This document shows, one piece after another, positions 1 through 9,473 of a stretch of DNA of 64,000 nt. Location: contig JAFDYY010000001.1 in the NCBI GenBank assembly GCA_018267195.1, positions 149,719-213,718 of the forward strand, in the 5' to 3' direction. This stretch comes from Bacteroidota bacterium. GTDB lineage: Bacteria; Bacteroidota; Bacteroidia; Cytophagales; Cyclobacteriaceae. The position numbers and the translations under genes are program-made. Below the pieces are notes generated by a model. That model was not told the DNA's origin and did no database searches. It was given only the letters and a program-made list of their open reading frames with translations. Every line of letters starts with the position of its first letter. Position 1 is the first letter of the stretch.

Positions 1-796
1 ACATTTTGCTTCCTGTGGTTAAACAGGGATTAATTTTTATAAAACGGCTACCGGAAACCCCATATAAGCTGTATCCCAACGAACGCAAAATTTTCTGTGA
101 AGAACCGGGCACTAACCCGGCAGCTTCTTCGCACCAATCATTAAACTCAAAATAAATATCCGGAGCATGGGGCTGAGACAACAGCCTTTGCCCACCATCA
201 AAGGCAAAATACTCATACCCTTCAATATCTATTTTTATCATCCCCACCTCTCCATCTATCCGGCTCTTCAATTCATCTAATGTAATGGTCAAAACCGGTT
301 CGGATTGGTTAGTGAATACCGAATTGAGCGAGCCTTTACCATATTTCTCTTCAGGATTAAAAAAATTGACAGTCTTACCTGATTCGTTAAACATAGCCTT
401 TTCTATAACGTCAACATTAGTTAACCCGTTTATAGCGATATTCTGTCTTAAGTAAGCAGCCATACGCGATGATGCCTCCACACAAATTATTTTAGATTCA
501 GATCGAGCCTTTGCTATGGGAATTGCTATGGAGCCGATGTTGGCTCCTATATCTAAAAAGGATTGGCCCGGTTTAACCCTCGATAACAGAAGAGCAATAC
601 TTTCAGGTTCATATTCACCGTTGATCAGCATATCAAATCCTACATTTTCTTTTACATTCGGGAGCCGGAATACGCATCCGTTTTTAGCCCGAACCTCAAT
701 GTCTTGGGCATATTTTATATATCGTCCTAACAATATTCTGGACAACCTGTTTTTTCCTTTAAAAGCAGGTAAGGCTCGTAACAGTTTGGCGATCAC
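1..796 (-). CDS. FkbM family methyltransferase (3' end beyond window)
   Basis: SAM-dependent methyltransferase of the FkbM type, expected to O-methylate a sugar of the surface polysaccharide. The frame is open from a GTG at 796 to the window edge, so at least 265 residues are present and the C-terminus is missing. SAM-binding motif I reads LDIGANIG near residues 81-88, followed by an acidic VEAS segment, and later IKIDIEGYEY, which is typical of FkbM enzymes. The GTG start overlaps the stop of the upstream glycosyltransferase (GTGA), which supports this start and translational coupling. It is the last visible gene of the long leftward operon. Confidence 0.85.
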   Translation of the reverse strand, partial: MIAKLLRALPAFKGKNRLSRILLGRYIKYAQDIEVRAKNGCVFRLPNVKENVGFDMLINGEYEPESIALLLSRVKPGQSFLDIGANIGSIAIPIAKARSESKIICVEASSRMAAYLRQNIAINGLTNVDVIEKAMFNESGKTVNFFNPEEKYGKGSLNSVFTNQSEPVLTITLDELKSRIDGEVGMIKIDIEGYEYFAFDGGQRLLSQPHAPDIYFEFNDWCEEAAGLVPGSSQKILRSLGYSLYGVSGSRFIKINPCLTTGSKM

Positions 797-1917
797 GGTT
801 CGGTTAGTTTATGGATTAATGGCTGCAGCACTTCTTCGCAAAAATAAGGGTACGCTTGCAGTGTAAGTCCTTCCCGGGCAAAAAGATTTTCCGGGTCCAC
901 TTTAGGAATCGTTTTAAAATCGAGCGCCACCACTTGGGGGTAAGTTTGTGTGGTTACCAGCGGCAACGAACTTTTGAGCACATCCGGAAACCAAATATCC
1001 AATCCGCAGGCTAAGTACTCAAATAATTTATTGGGCGCATTATAAACATAATTTGGAATGTGTCCATTGTAGAGAATTACGCCCACATCGTATTTTCTCA
1101 ATAAAGAAGGCAGTTGATCATAGTTAACTCCTTCATAAAAATGGATAAATTCCGATCCCAGTCCCTCCAGATACTGCCGCGCGTTCGCAGCATAGTTTGA
1201 TGAATAGATATCCCATATCACTTTTCCTTGCCAGCTTAAAACCCACTGGGCAAATTCCCGGGTAAACATGGTATCAAGACTTAGTGCACCAACATAAATT
1301 ATCTTCATCGGCAAGGCTACCTTTTCTTTCGGCATTATAAACCAACTTTGTGGCGGATAATTAGGAAGTATTTGCGGATTGGGAATGGATATGGGTTTAA
1401 TGTCGTTTACGAAAAAATCCATCCTTTGCCGGTTGGTGTGCGATACCCAAATTGATCGAGAATAAAGCCAACGTTCACGTCTATGAAAAAAACTGGAAAG
1501 CCACATCCCGTCTTGGTATTCCATTGGTGAGGTGTACTCGTGGTAATGGATCAGTATCTCTGTATTTCTTTTAAGGAACCTCTTAAAAAAATATACCGGC
1601 CAGGAAGAAAGGGTTTCAAAATACAAGATGCGCTTGGGCCGATACCAACACAGCAACATCAGGCACGCAGTATAAAAATACAAGTACCCCATGTATCTGC
1701 GTAAGCGATTGTCTTTACGGCCTGAGGCTCCCAACCGAATTATTGTAACAGCCTTTGAGTTTACAGCAAATAAATTATTACTGCCCACATCAATCGGCCT
1801 TGTGGTGATTACGAGTATGCTCGATCGCATCTCTTTTTTTGCCAACTCTTTTAGAAGGTTTTGAACGGGCGGGTAGAGTTCAAGTGGGGCAAAGTGCACA
1901 ATCACTATATTTTTCAT
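793..1917 (-). CDS. Glycosyltransferase, GT-B fold (family 4-like)
   Basis: Predicted cytosolic glycosyltransferase of 374 residues that would add a sugar during polysaccharide repeat assembly. The N-terminus (MKNIVIVHFAPLELYPPVQN) is a Rossmann-like start. The C-terminal half contains IIYVGALSLDT and PNKLFEYLACGLDIWFPD, resembling the donor-binding EX7E region of group 1 glycosyltransferases. It overlaps both neighbours by 4 nt. Donor and acceptor cannot be read from the sequence. Confidence 0.8.
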   Translation of the reverse strand: MKNIVIVHFAPLELYPPVQNLLKELAKKEMRSSILVITTRPIDVGSNNLFAVNSKAVTIIRLGASGRKDNRLRRYMGYLYFYTACLMLLCWYRPKRILYFETLSSWPVYFFKRFLKRNTEILIHYHEYTSPMEYQDGMWLSSFFHRRERWLYSRSIWVSHTNRQRMDFFVNDIKPISIPNPQILPNYPPQSWFIMPKEKVALPMKIIYVGALSLDTMFTREFAQWVLSWQGKVIWDIYSSNYAANARQYLEGLGSEFIHFYEGVNYDQLPSLLRKYDVGVILYNGHIPNYVYNAPNKLFEYLACGLDIWFPDVLKSSLPLVTTQTYPQVVALDFKTIPKVDPENLFAREGLTLQAYPYFCEEVLQPLIHKLTEP

Positions 1918-2939
1918 AGGCTACGCAAAACGTTTGCCACATGAAGTGATCGATCTCTATAAGTATATCCCGAGGCTATCGATCGCGCCCGGGCATTCTT
2001 CCTGATTTCATTTGCCTGCGAAACTGTAAGCCGAAGCAAGGAATTTATTTTATCGACACATTCATTCACATCGTTGAAAAGAAATACTTCTTTTCCTTCT
2101 TCAAAGAAAGTTCGGTGTTCAAGGGTATCTGGTGCCAACATGATCCCTCCCACTCCCGGCACTTCAAAAGTGCGCATGTTATGCGAATCGGGATTATGTG
2201 GGCGCATCAGATTTAGCTGAACGCGATACCTGCGCAACGTTTTCCATTGCTCACCGGCATAAACTGCATCCTGTATTTCTACCCCAGGATGATCTATAAA
2301 TTTTTTCCAGTGATGACCATATACCACTATTTGTACTTTCATTTCAGCGAGTGCATTAATAAACGCAGCTCGTTCTTTATCAGGGTTTCCCACGAAGCAT
2401 ACCTTAACAATTTCTTCTTCTTTTACACATTCACTGAATTGCTCATCAGTAAGATCAAAACCAAAAGGCAGCCACGCGGTTTTTGCCCGATACTCTTCTT
2501 CTAATCGTTTCTTAACCGACAGGTTGTAGGTAAAATGAAAATCGTACAGTGAAATTGACTTCGTAATATTTGCGTTGCCGCTTCCCTTACCGGAAAAAAG
2601 GAAAGGATTATCGGGATTATAATTAACTAATTTTATTCCCTGATCTTTTATTATTTTTAATGTATCGGGAAAAATTTCCATGCCTTTGAATACGATAGCT
2701 ACATCAGGCAAACTACTTTGTTCTTTTAATGACTTAATCAAGTCAGTATTGATTTTAGAATAAATAGAATTGTTGTAAAGCTTAAACCTAAGTTTCTTAT
2801 AGAAACTGGAGGTGTACTCATCAAGGAATAATCGCTGCGCAGGAAAATGAATCACCTCATGACCAAAAGCGCGAAAATACTTAGCGTAATAATTTTCTAT
2901 TGCATAGATTTTATCCGAGCCTGTAACAAGAATTTTCAC
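1914..2939 (-). CDS. CgeB-like glycosyltransferase
   Basis: A 341-residue protein resembling CgeB / glycosyl transferases group 1 (Glyco_trans_1_2 C-terminal domain). Seen: VCFVGNPDKERAAFINAL at the start of the C-terminal Rossmann half, MRTFEVPGVGGIMLAPDT (the donor-binding loop typical of this group), and a C-terminal ARSIASGYTYRDR helix. It probably transfers a sugar in polysaccharide synthesis. It overlaps both neighbours by 4 nt (ATGA), so it is part of the same transcription unit. Substrate unknown. Confidence 0.78.
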   Translation of the reverse strand: MKILVTGSDKIYAIENYYAKYFRAFGHEVIHFPAQRLFLDEYTSSFYKKLRFKLYNNSIYSKINTDLIKSLKEQSSLPDVAIVFKGMEIFPDTLKIIKDQGIKLVNYNPDNPFLFSGKGSGNANITKSISLYDFHFTYNLSVKKRLEEEYRAKTAWLPFGFDLTDEQFSECVKEEEIVKVCFVGNPDKERAAFINALAEMKVQIVVYGHHWKKFIDHPGVEIQDAVYAGEQWKTLRRYRVQLNLMRPHNPDSHNMRTFEVPGVGGIMLAPDTLEHRTFFEEGKEVFLFNDVNECVDKINSLLRLTVSQANEIRKNARARSIASGYTYRDRSLHVANVLRSL

Positions 2940-3817
2940 ATCGATGTTCTTAAAGATATTTCAATAGAGTCTATGCCCTTAAAGTAAGGCGCTCGAGCTA
3001 CGATCAAACCATCTTCCAAAAAGCTCTGATCCAGGTTAGCGGAAGCAATTATTATAAAATTCCTTTCCTTGAGGAACTGAGCACATTGATCGTGCACTGA
3101 ATTAGAATGAGTAGAAATAAAAACATATCCCACTTTTTGTTCTTCAAAGGTTTTATTTGCGCCTTCCAGCATTTCGTATTCAAAGCCTTGAATGTCGCTG
3201 TGAAGCATGTGAACAAATTTGATAGATCGATCTTTCACGAAGTCATCCACGCAAACTGCTGGAATATCTCCCTTCTGAGATCGACTACTTACGAATGCTT
3301 GCACAAAATGGCCTCTGTGTCCGTTCAGCTTGAAATTACGTTGTCCTTGCCCCAGATTAAAGAGGTCGGGCTCAATCATAAAGTTAGTTGCTTCGGGCAA
3401 TTCTTTCTTAAACCATAATGAATAAAAACTCCAAAATGCACCCATCTCAATCATCATGGCATCTTTAGGAAGAGTTTTAAGAACCTCCATAAAAACCCGC
3501 TCTTCTTGAGGTTCATGTACTCCCCTTGATGCCATCAACAATCTGGAAAATTCAGGACCATAATAACTACCGAGATAAATCTGAATTCCGTTATGCATGG
3601 TCTGCTTGCCATGTTTAATTTTACCAGCGTTGGGTACGCGTGAGATGAATTGATTATCACTGCTTAATAAAACATCATTAATCCTTTTTTCCCATGGTGG
3701 AGATAATTTATAGTTCTTGAAAAAAGAATCAAATAAACCAGAAGGAGCTATGTAATAACTCACAAATTGGCGTAGCCATAAATTCTTGCGAGCCAATTGT
3801 CTAATAGTGCCAATCAT
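2936..3817 (-). CDS. FkbM-like methyltransferase
   Basis: A 293-residue predicted SAM methyltransferase. The motif I region is diverged (MMIEMGAFWSFYSLWFKK, where FkbM proteins have DVGAN-like residues), followed by NFMIEPDLFN (acidic motif II) and HMLHSDIQGFEYEMLEGANK, which matches the FkbM motif DIQGxExxxLxGA. It is likely a sugar O-methyltransferase; the altered glycine motif leaves activity open. Overlapping start and stop codons on both sides place it in the operon. Confidence 0.7.
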   Translation of the reverse strand: MIGTIRQLARKNLWLRQFVSYYIAPSGLFDSFFKNYKLSPPWEKRINDVLLSSDNQFISRVPNAGKIKHGKQTMHNGIQIYLGSYYGPEFSRLLMASRGVHEPQEERVFMEVLKTLPKDAMMIEMGAFWSFYSLWFKKELPEATNFMIEPDLFNLGQGQRNFKLNGHRGHFVQAFVSSRSQKGDIPAVCVDDFVKDRSIKFVHMLHSDIQGFEYEMLEGANKTFEEQKVGYVFISTHSNSVHDQCAQFLKERNFIIIASANLDQSFLEDGLIVARAPYFKGIDSIEISLRTSM

Positions 3818-4929
3818 TTTTTCATTGAGCTTAGTGAATATCGTTTACGAAAATAAGGAGCCTCAAAAAGTTTATATGAAATCAACGACATTGGATAGAG
3901 TAAAATCAGTGACAAAAAAAAAGTAATATTAACCGCAACAAATGAATTCAAATTCAATACTGATTTTACTATAGCTGAAAGTTTCTCTGCCACTAACCAA
4001 TGCCATAAATACATGCTGTAAGAGTATTTCCCAATGGATGTCATAACACCAGACTCCAAAAATCTTGAGAAAGCAGATCGCAAAGAAAGCGTATTTAAAA
4101 TCACAATTGCGTAGCCTGCCGATAGCAAAAAAAGGTCAAAAGTTCTGGCGAATACCCCCATCGAATCTGCTCGGAAATGAAAATATGCACTAAGAAAAAC
4201 TCTACCCGTAAAGGCTAGTGTCACTCCAAAAATCAAAGCAATAATATTTTGAAAATGCAGCAATCTTTGGCTAAGAAAAAGTTCCGCCATAATTATTCCC
4301 ATTGCAAATTCAATTAGGCGGCTGGGTAATGAGTAATTAATGATATTAAACTCATCCTTCGAATTAGTTAGTGCCATAAAGAATCGAAACATTAAGCATA
4401 ACAACACCAAAAAAGTAAGGCAGGTTTTAAACGAATGCCTTTGTATTAACCACAAAATAAATGAAAGAATCAGATAAAATTGCCACTCAGTAGACAACGA
4501 CCAAAAGTGTGGCGCATACAGAGAAGATTCTGGAAAAAAGTTTCGTATAAACAGTGCATTCTTAAATGCGTATGACAGATCAAACTGCAATACATTAAAA
4601 TTTACTGATATGATTCCGTATACGAGTATAGCAATATAAAATGCAGGCGCAATTCGAAGCCAACGCTTCGACAAATAACGCAAGTTCCATCCCCAATTGA
4701 TAGTTTGATCAGTGTTTGTTTTGAACATCAGATACATGCAGAAGCCACTGATAACAAAAAATAAATCAACCCCTGTCCCAAAAAAAGAAATAAGTTGCGC
4801 TATATTAACTTGGAAAACTGTAAAATCAGGATTACCAAAGAACATCCAAATATGAGCCCACAAAACACCTAATATGGCAATTGCACGGAAACCGTCCAGC
4901 ACTTTTATTCTACTTTTATCCATATTCAA
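3814..4929 (-). CDS. Acyltransferase 3 family membrane protein (O-acetyltransferase, OafA-like)
   Basis: Integral membrane acyltransferase of 371 residues. The N-terminus holds the family signature LDGFRAIAILGVLWAHIW with the catalytic-type His, and SFFGTGVDLFFVISGFCMY follows, also characteristic. About ten hydrophobic segments and SYSMYLWHWLVAEK near the end complete the family pattern. It would O-acetylate the polysaccharide or a lipid-linked intermediate at the inner membrane. There is no SGNH C-terminal domain, so it is the short form. It overlaps both neighbours by 4 nt. Confidence 0.9.
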   Translation of the reverse strand: MNMDKSRIKVLDGFRAIAILGVLWAHIWMFFGNPDFTVFQVNIAQLISFFGTGVDLFFVISGFCMYLMFKTNTDQTINWGWNLRYLSKRWLRIAPAFYIAILVYGIISVNFNVLQFDLSYAFKNALFIRNFFPESSLYAPHFWSLSTEWQFYLILSFILWLIQRHSFKTCLTFLVLLCLMFRFFMALTNSKDEFNIINYSLPSRLIEFAMGIIMAELFLSQRLLHFQNIIALIFGVTLAFTGRVFLSAYFHFRADSMGVFARTFDLFLLSAGYAIVILNTLSLRSAFSRFLESGVMTSIGKYSYSMYLWHWLVAEKLSAIVKSVLNLNSFVAVNITFFLSLILLYPMSLISYKLFEAPYFRKRYSLSSMKK

Positions 4930-5831
4930 TTGACACCTAGGGATTGGATGTATCTAACTAAAAGTTCGTCATCCTCATTCATGCGTCCCTCATAAACCTC
5001 TTTTAACGTCTCTTTACTTCGAATAGGGTGATGAATGTGATCCGGATGCATGATGATAGGCGCTTCTGATAAAAAGCCGGCCCAATAACTGAATGTGCTT
5101 CCAGCAGAAGTAACAATGATTTTGCTTTTGCTCAGCAACAACAGATCTATAATATCGTTATTTCCTTCAATTATAGTAATGTTATCCAATTTCAAAATAG
5201 CTTCTATCTCTGTTTTATATCCATCTGTAAAAATGGAAACGGGGAGTTCTGTCCGACTCATTTGTCGAATGCTACGAATAGTTTCAACAAAATATTCTTG
5301 CGGAGTTCGAACCGCCCCCACATTAGCAAAGTTTTCGTTGCTCGATAGCTTTCTAAAATCACCTAACCGCACATGTACTCCTATATCGGGGGCGGGCAAT
5401 GATATTAACTTGGATTTAATCTGGTCTCGCAGGATATCCCAAAATAACTCAATCACTAATGCCCTATGGTCTTTTAGCTGGTCGAAATAATCACTCCAGT
5501 GAGGGAGTAGCGCAAACTCGTAGATCGTTAGGTTGGTCACTTTTAGTACGGCTACCCGAGGCTCGCTGATGACCGCATATCCTGTCATTTTCATCAGCAA
5601 AATTTTCATACTGTCAATTAACTCGCCCAAAACGTTCTTCTCAAAATTAAAGCAACCAAGATACTTGCGTTTGGAGCGTTCCCCTCGAAGATAAGGGCCT
5701 ATCTTAATTTGATGATATCCGATAATTACAAAAGATAATTTATTTAAATGTGCAAATACAAGTGCTCTCATCAACGGAAAGAGTTGATTGCCCAATCCGG
5801 CTTTAGGAAGATTACAAACAACCAGGCTCAT
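4926..5831 (-). CDS. GT11-like fucosyltransferase (alpha-1,2-fucosyltransferase relative)
   Basis: A 301-residue protein with features of family GT11: the N-terminal GLGNQLFPLMRALVFAH (GGLGNQLFQ-like) and the nucleotide-binding motif IGVHVRLGDFRK, equivalent to HxRRxD, near residue 152. SIFTDG and TSAGSTFSYWAGFL, both typical of the family, follow. GDP-fucose is the usual donor, and gmd and fcl for GDP-L-fucose lie in the same locus at 24.7-26.7 kb, which fits. About 107 bp of AT-rich non-coding DNA separates it from the upstream gene. Confidence 0.75.
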   Translation of the reverse strand: MSLVVCNLPKAGLGNQLFPLMRALVFAHLNKLSFVIIGYHQIKIGPYLRGERSKRKYLGCFNFEKNVLGELIDSMKILLMKMTGYAVISEPRVAVLKVTNLTIYEFALLPHWSDYFDQLKDHRALVIELFWDILRDQIKSKLISLPAPDIGVHVRLGDFRKLSSNENFANVGAVRTPQEYFVETIRSIRQMSRTELPVSIFTDGYKTEIEAILKLDNITIIEGNNDIIDLLLLSKSKIIVTSAGSTFSYWAGFLSEAPIIMHPDHIHHPIRSKETLKEVYEGRMNEDDELLVRYIQSLGVN

Positions 5832-5938
5832 TGTGCTAATTGATCTAGCTTAGTCAAGTGAGCAAAATAAAAATTTTCAATAGAAAAAAAAATTTTATAA
5901 TCCACTATGATATCTTTATTCAAAAAAATTTAACAGAA

Positions 5939-7102
5939 TCAGCTAAGCATACATATCTCAATTGCCTCGCATATTTTATCAAAAGAAAATTTTTGAATAT
6001 ACTCTTGTGCAAAGAGTTTCATCTCATTAAGATTATTTAGTTCCATAATTTTTTTTATTTTTTCTTTCAATTCTTCTTTGTTGCCTGCAACAAATGAAAA
6101 GCCATTTTTCCCTTCAACAATAACATCGCGGCAAGCTCCACAATTCGTACTTAAAATTACAACACAACCGCTAGCCATTGCTTCGTTTGCAGCCAATCCC
6201 CAGGTTTCGCCACTTTTTGATGGTAAAATAAAAACATCGGCCAAGCGGTAAATTATCGGCATTTGTGTTTGGTTCTGAAAATCTAAAAAATGAAGATTGT
6301 GAGTATCACCAAAATCTTGTTTCAGTTTATTTTCTAAAGCACCATTGCCAACAATAATCAGATGTGCATTTAAATAAGCTAATTCCGTATATGCCTGAAT
6401 TAACAAGGATACATTCTTGTTCTCTTTTAATTTACCGGCATACAAGAAAACTCTGTGGCTTTCATTTATACCTATTTTATTTAATAGTCGGTTTGCCTGA
6501 CTGGTGTATTCTTTGTCGGGGTTTATAAACCGATCATTATCTACTGCGTGCGGAGCATATATAAGTTGTTCATTTTTTACCCCATGGGCAATAAAATAGT
6601 CGTAGTTGGATTGTCCGGTATAAAACGCTACATCAATGTGTTTATATACCCATTTTAAAAAAATACGTCTAACAATTTTTTTTATTGAAAATCTTTTTGG
6701 CTCATCCAACAAAGTAGAATCACCTCTAAAAAAAATTTGTTTTTTTTTATAAAAATGCCTCATCACACTCAGATGGCTTTTAAAATTCCACCCATAAAGC
6801 AGGATGGCATCCGGCTTCCATTGTTCCAGCATATTAATAAGCTGCGGGGTAACAATTCCATAGAAATGATGCGAGCCCTTATCGGTCGCTCTGTTTTCTA
6901 CAAATGTATAAGCATAACCTTCTAACAAAGGAATATCCCAGGTAACTTCCTTTTGAAATCCGGGGTCATATTTCGATAATGCAGTTTCACCCCACGTATA
7001 AAAAACCATTATTTCTATCATCCCCCTCTCCGATAGTTTTTTAAACATTGGCGCATTGTATTGTATAGGGTGTGTTGTTACTATGGCCAACCGGGGCTTC
7101 AT
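5939..7102 (-). CDS. Glycosyltransferase family 4 protein
   Basis: A 387-residue GT-B glycosyltransferase. The N-terminus PRLAIVTTHPIQYNAPMFKK is common in O-antigen glycosyltransferases of this type. The C-terminal domain has VFLYAGKLKENKNVSLLI and ILPSKSGETWGLAANEAMAS, the latter containing the EX7E-like donor site. It lies within the leftward operon. Sugar specificity is not apparent. Confidence 0.85.
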   Translation of the reverse strand: MKPRLAIVTTHPIQYNAPMFKKLSERGMIEIMVFYTWGETALSKYDPGFQKEVTWDIPLLEGYAYTFVENRATDKGSHHFYGIVTPQLINMLEQWKPDAILLYGWNFKSHLSVMRHFYKKKQIFFRGDSTLLDEPKRFSIKKIVRRIFLKWVYKHIDVAFYTGQSNYDYFIAHGVKNEQLIYAPHAVDNDRFINPDKEYTSQANRLLNKIGINESHRVFLYAGKLKENKNVSLLIQAYTELAYLNAHLIIVGNGALENKLKQDFGDTHNLHFLDFQNQTQMPIIYRLADVFILPSKSGETWGLAANEAMASGCVVILSTNCGACRDVIVEGKNGFSFVAGNKEELKEKIKKIMELNNLNEMKLFAQEYIQKFSFDKICEAIEICMLS

Positions 7103-7153
7103 AAAAAAGTAGATTCAATAAAAATTCTTCTATTTAAAAAAACAATAATCAAT

Positions 7154-8287
7154 TCAATTTAAAAATCTTTCTATGCGTTCAACCTGTTTAGAGTATGTGT
7201 TTTCGGCTGCTGTTTTTCTTCTCCTCTCCATACGCGGCAGGGCATTGTATATGATGAGCGACTGTTTTACTTTATTAAAAATAGCAGGTAATTCCTTATT
7301 GTGCTCCCGACTCACACACATTTCTAAAAGATCACTGTCTTTATAAGCCGTAATATTATTGGAAATAATCACCTTACCCGTACCCAGGTATTCCATCACT
7401 TTGTGGGAGTTCGTACCCTTGCTTTGGTCTTTTTGCACATCATAACATATCAGGAAAACGTCCATCTCACGCATACCAAGTGCCAGTTCTTTGGACGTAA
7501 CCGCACCCTTTAACTTTACATTATCTCTGCGTTTCAATTGATCAATAAAATCTTTAGTGGGTTGATCAATTCCTCCTCCTATGTTGCTGTCATGAGGTGA
7601 ATAACTGCCCCAAATAAAAAAAAGTGCCGTTGGATTTTCATCTATAATTTGCAGAAAAACGTCACGATCTATGTCGGGCCGAAGCAAATTACCGGAATAC
7701 CCGACCCGGAGAGGGCTATTAGGCGTATAGTTACTAGCTGGAGATATAAAATCTTCGGTCACCCCATGATTTATTAAGCATCGAGGCACTTTATATCCTT
7801 TGTACTTTCCCAGGATTTCATGGGTTACTGAAAAAATGATTGCTGCCCCTATTGCCGCTCTGATTGCTTCTTTATTGAGTGGTTCATCCACCGGATGAAA
7901 AATCTTATACGCGCTTTTTCCAAAAAAAGAAAGCGAATACAAATTGCCAATATCAAATGACCAAACAATATCGATCGGCCTTCCCACCTTCTTTACCAGT
8001 TTTTGAACATGAAACCGCATCAGCCAATGAAAAATTGTCATGACTTTAAACTTGAGCACGTAAGGAAAAAAAAGCTCGTGCTCAATCAAAAACAAATTAG
8101 GATGAATATCCGATAATTTAATTTCAATGGATTCCTTTCTTGCTACTTTCTGCTGATCGGGCGGGTTCAGGAAATAAACCGTGTTCCCTCTCTTCGCCAA
8201 CTCAATAGCATAATGATGTTTTGATATAAACATTTTTCCCCAAACTTGAGGAGACAGGATGAGTATTGTTTTTCCTTTTAATTCCAC
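7154..8287 (-). CDS. Glycosyltransferase (GT-B)
   Basis: A 377-residue predicted glycosyltransferase. The N-terminal half begins KTILILSPQVWGKMFISKHH. The C-terminal half has RVGYSGNLLRPDIDRDVF, then VFLICYDVQKDQSKGTNSHKVMEYL, with the TNSHKVMEYLG segment typical of the donor site in group 1 enzymes that act on surface polysaccharides. It lies 3 nt after the stop of the upstream aminotransferase gene. Substrate unknown. Confidence 0.8.
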   Translation of the reverse strand: MELKGKTILILSPQVWGKMFISKHHYAIELAKRGNTVYFLNPPDQQKVARKESIEIKLSDIHPNLFLIEHELFFPYVLKFKVMTIFHWLMRFHVQKLVKKVGRPIDIVWSFDIGNLYSLSFFGKSAYKIFHPVDEPLNKEAIRAAIGAAIIFSVTHEILGKYKGYKVPRCLINHGVTEDFISPASNYTPNSPLRVGYSGNLLRPDIDRDVFLQIIDENPTALFFIWGSYSPHDSNIGGGIDQPTKDFIDQLKRRDNVKLKGAVTSKELALGMREMDVFLICYDVQKDQSKGTNSHKVMEYLGTGKVIISNNITAYKDSDLLEMCVSREHNKELPAIFNKVKQSLIIYNALPRMERRRKTAAENTYSKQVERIERFLN

Positions 8288-8290
8288 ATG

Positions 8291-9424
8291 TCAAGAATAG
8301 AATTGTCTGATCGACTTGGCCACATATTTTATTTGCTCTTCCGTTAACTCAGGAAACATGGGCAACGAAAGAATTTCATTTTGCAATTGGCTGGCCACCG
8401 GAAAATCGGCAGGCGTATGATTAAGGTATTGGTATGCTTTCAGGTTGGGCAGTGCCGTGGGGTAATGTATGGAGGTTTCAATTCCTTTTTCTTTTAAGGA
8501 GCGCATTAACTCTTGGCGATCCTTACAGCGGATCACATACAAATGAAAGGTATGTTTGCTGTGCGGCCTTACCCTGGGCAATACAATTTCTTTTACTTCG
8601 CTCAGCAGTCGGCTATACAAAGCGGCATGCGCCATGCGCTGATTCGTCCACTTGTTTATATGGTGTAATTTAACTGAAAGTATAGCGGCCTGTAAAGAGT
8701 CCATCCGGCTGTTAACGCCTTCTATTTGGTGCTCGTGTTTTTTCAGCGCACCATGCCGGGCATACATCCGCAATTTAGTTGCCAGATCATCATCGTTGGT
8801 CATCATACACCCGGCATCGCCATAAGCGCCCAGGTTTTTTCCGGGGTAAAAACTAAACGATGAAGCAATCCCAAAAAGTCCAGCCTTCGTTCCGCGGTAT
8901 TCCGAAAAATGAGCTTGTGCACAGTCCTCAATCAAATAAAGAGAATGGGTTTTACAAAAAGACTGAATAAAATCCATCTCGCAAACCTGGCCATGAAGAT
9001 GAACCGCCACCACCGCTTTGGTGCGGGAAGTGAGTTTTTGTTTAAGCTGTGTTTCGTTAATACTGTAATATTCGGGATGCACGTCTGCAAAGACCACACG
9101 GGCTCCGGTTTGCGTAATGGTTTCCGAACTTGAAATCCAACTGTTGGCCACCGTAATTACTTCGTCACCCGGTCCGATACCCAGCATCTTCATAATGATA
9201 TACAGAGAATCCGTGCCATTGCCGCAAGAGATGACGTGCTTTACGCCATAAGCTTTTGCAAAATCTTGTTCAAATTGCTGAACAAACCGCCCGCCAATAA
9301 ATGTCATTTCCGTGAACACGGATTTTAGGGCTGTCTCCATTTCATCTTTTATAGACTCATACTGGATGTTCAAGTCCACAAAGGGGACAGGCAAATATTT
9401 TTTTAAATCCGGCATCGAACTCAA
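8291..9424 (-). CDS. DegT/DnrJ/EryC1/StrS family nucleotide-sugar aminotransferase
   Basis: PLP-dependent sugar aminotransferase of 377 residues. Seen: CGNGTDSLYI (phosphate cup), EDCAQAH (Asp that pairs with the pyridine nitrogen), and SFYPGKNLGAYGDAG with the PLP-binding lysine. Because it sits directly after a Gfo/Idh 3-dehydrogenase-like gene, the likely reaction is amination of a 3-keto UDP-sugar, as by WbpE or GnnB. It is part of the 16190-8291 cassette that also encodes amidotransferase and carrier-protein functions. The exact substrate is inferred from context. Confidence 0.9.
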   Translation of the reverse strand: MSSMPDLKKYLPVPFVDLNIQYESIKDEMETALKSVFTEMTFIGGRFVQQFEQDFAKAYGVKHVISCGNGTDSLYIIMKMLGIGPGDEVITVANSWISSSETITQTGARVVFADVHPEYYSINETQLKQKLTSRTKAVVAVHLHGQVCEMDFIQSFCKTHSLYLIEDCAQAHFSEYRGTKAGLFGIASSFSFYPGKNLGAYGDAGCMMTNDDDLATKLRMYARHGALKKHEHQIEGVNSRMDSLQAAILSVKLHHINKWTNQRMAHAALYSRLLSEVKEIVLPRVRPHSKHTFHLYVIRCKDRQELMRSLKEKGIETSIHYPTALPNLKAYQYLNHTPADFPVASQLQNEILSLPMFPELTEEQIKYVAKSIRQFYS

Positions 9425-9473
9425 TCCATTATACTTAATGAGAATAATAATCTAAAAGCAATCATTTAAACTT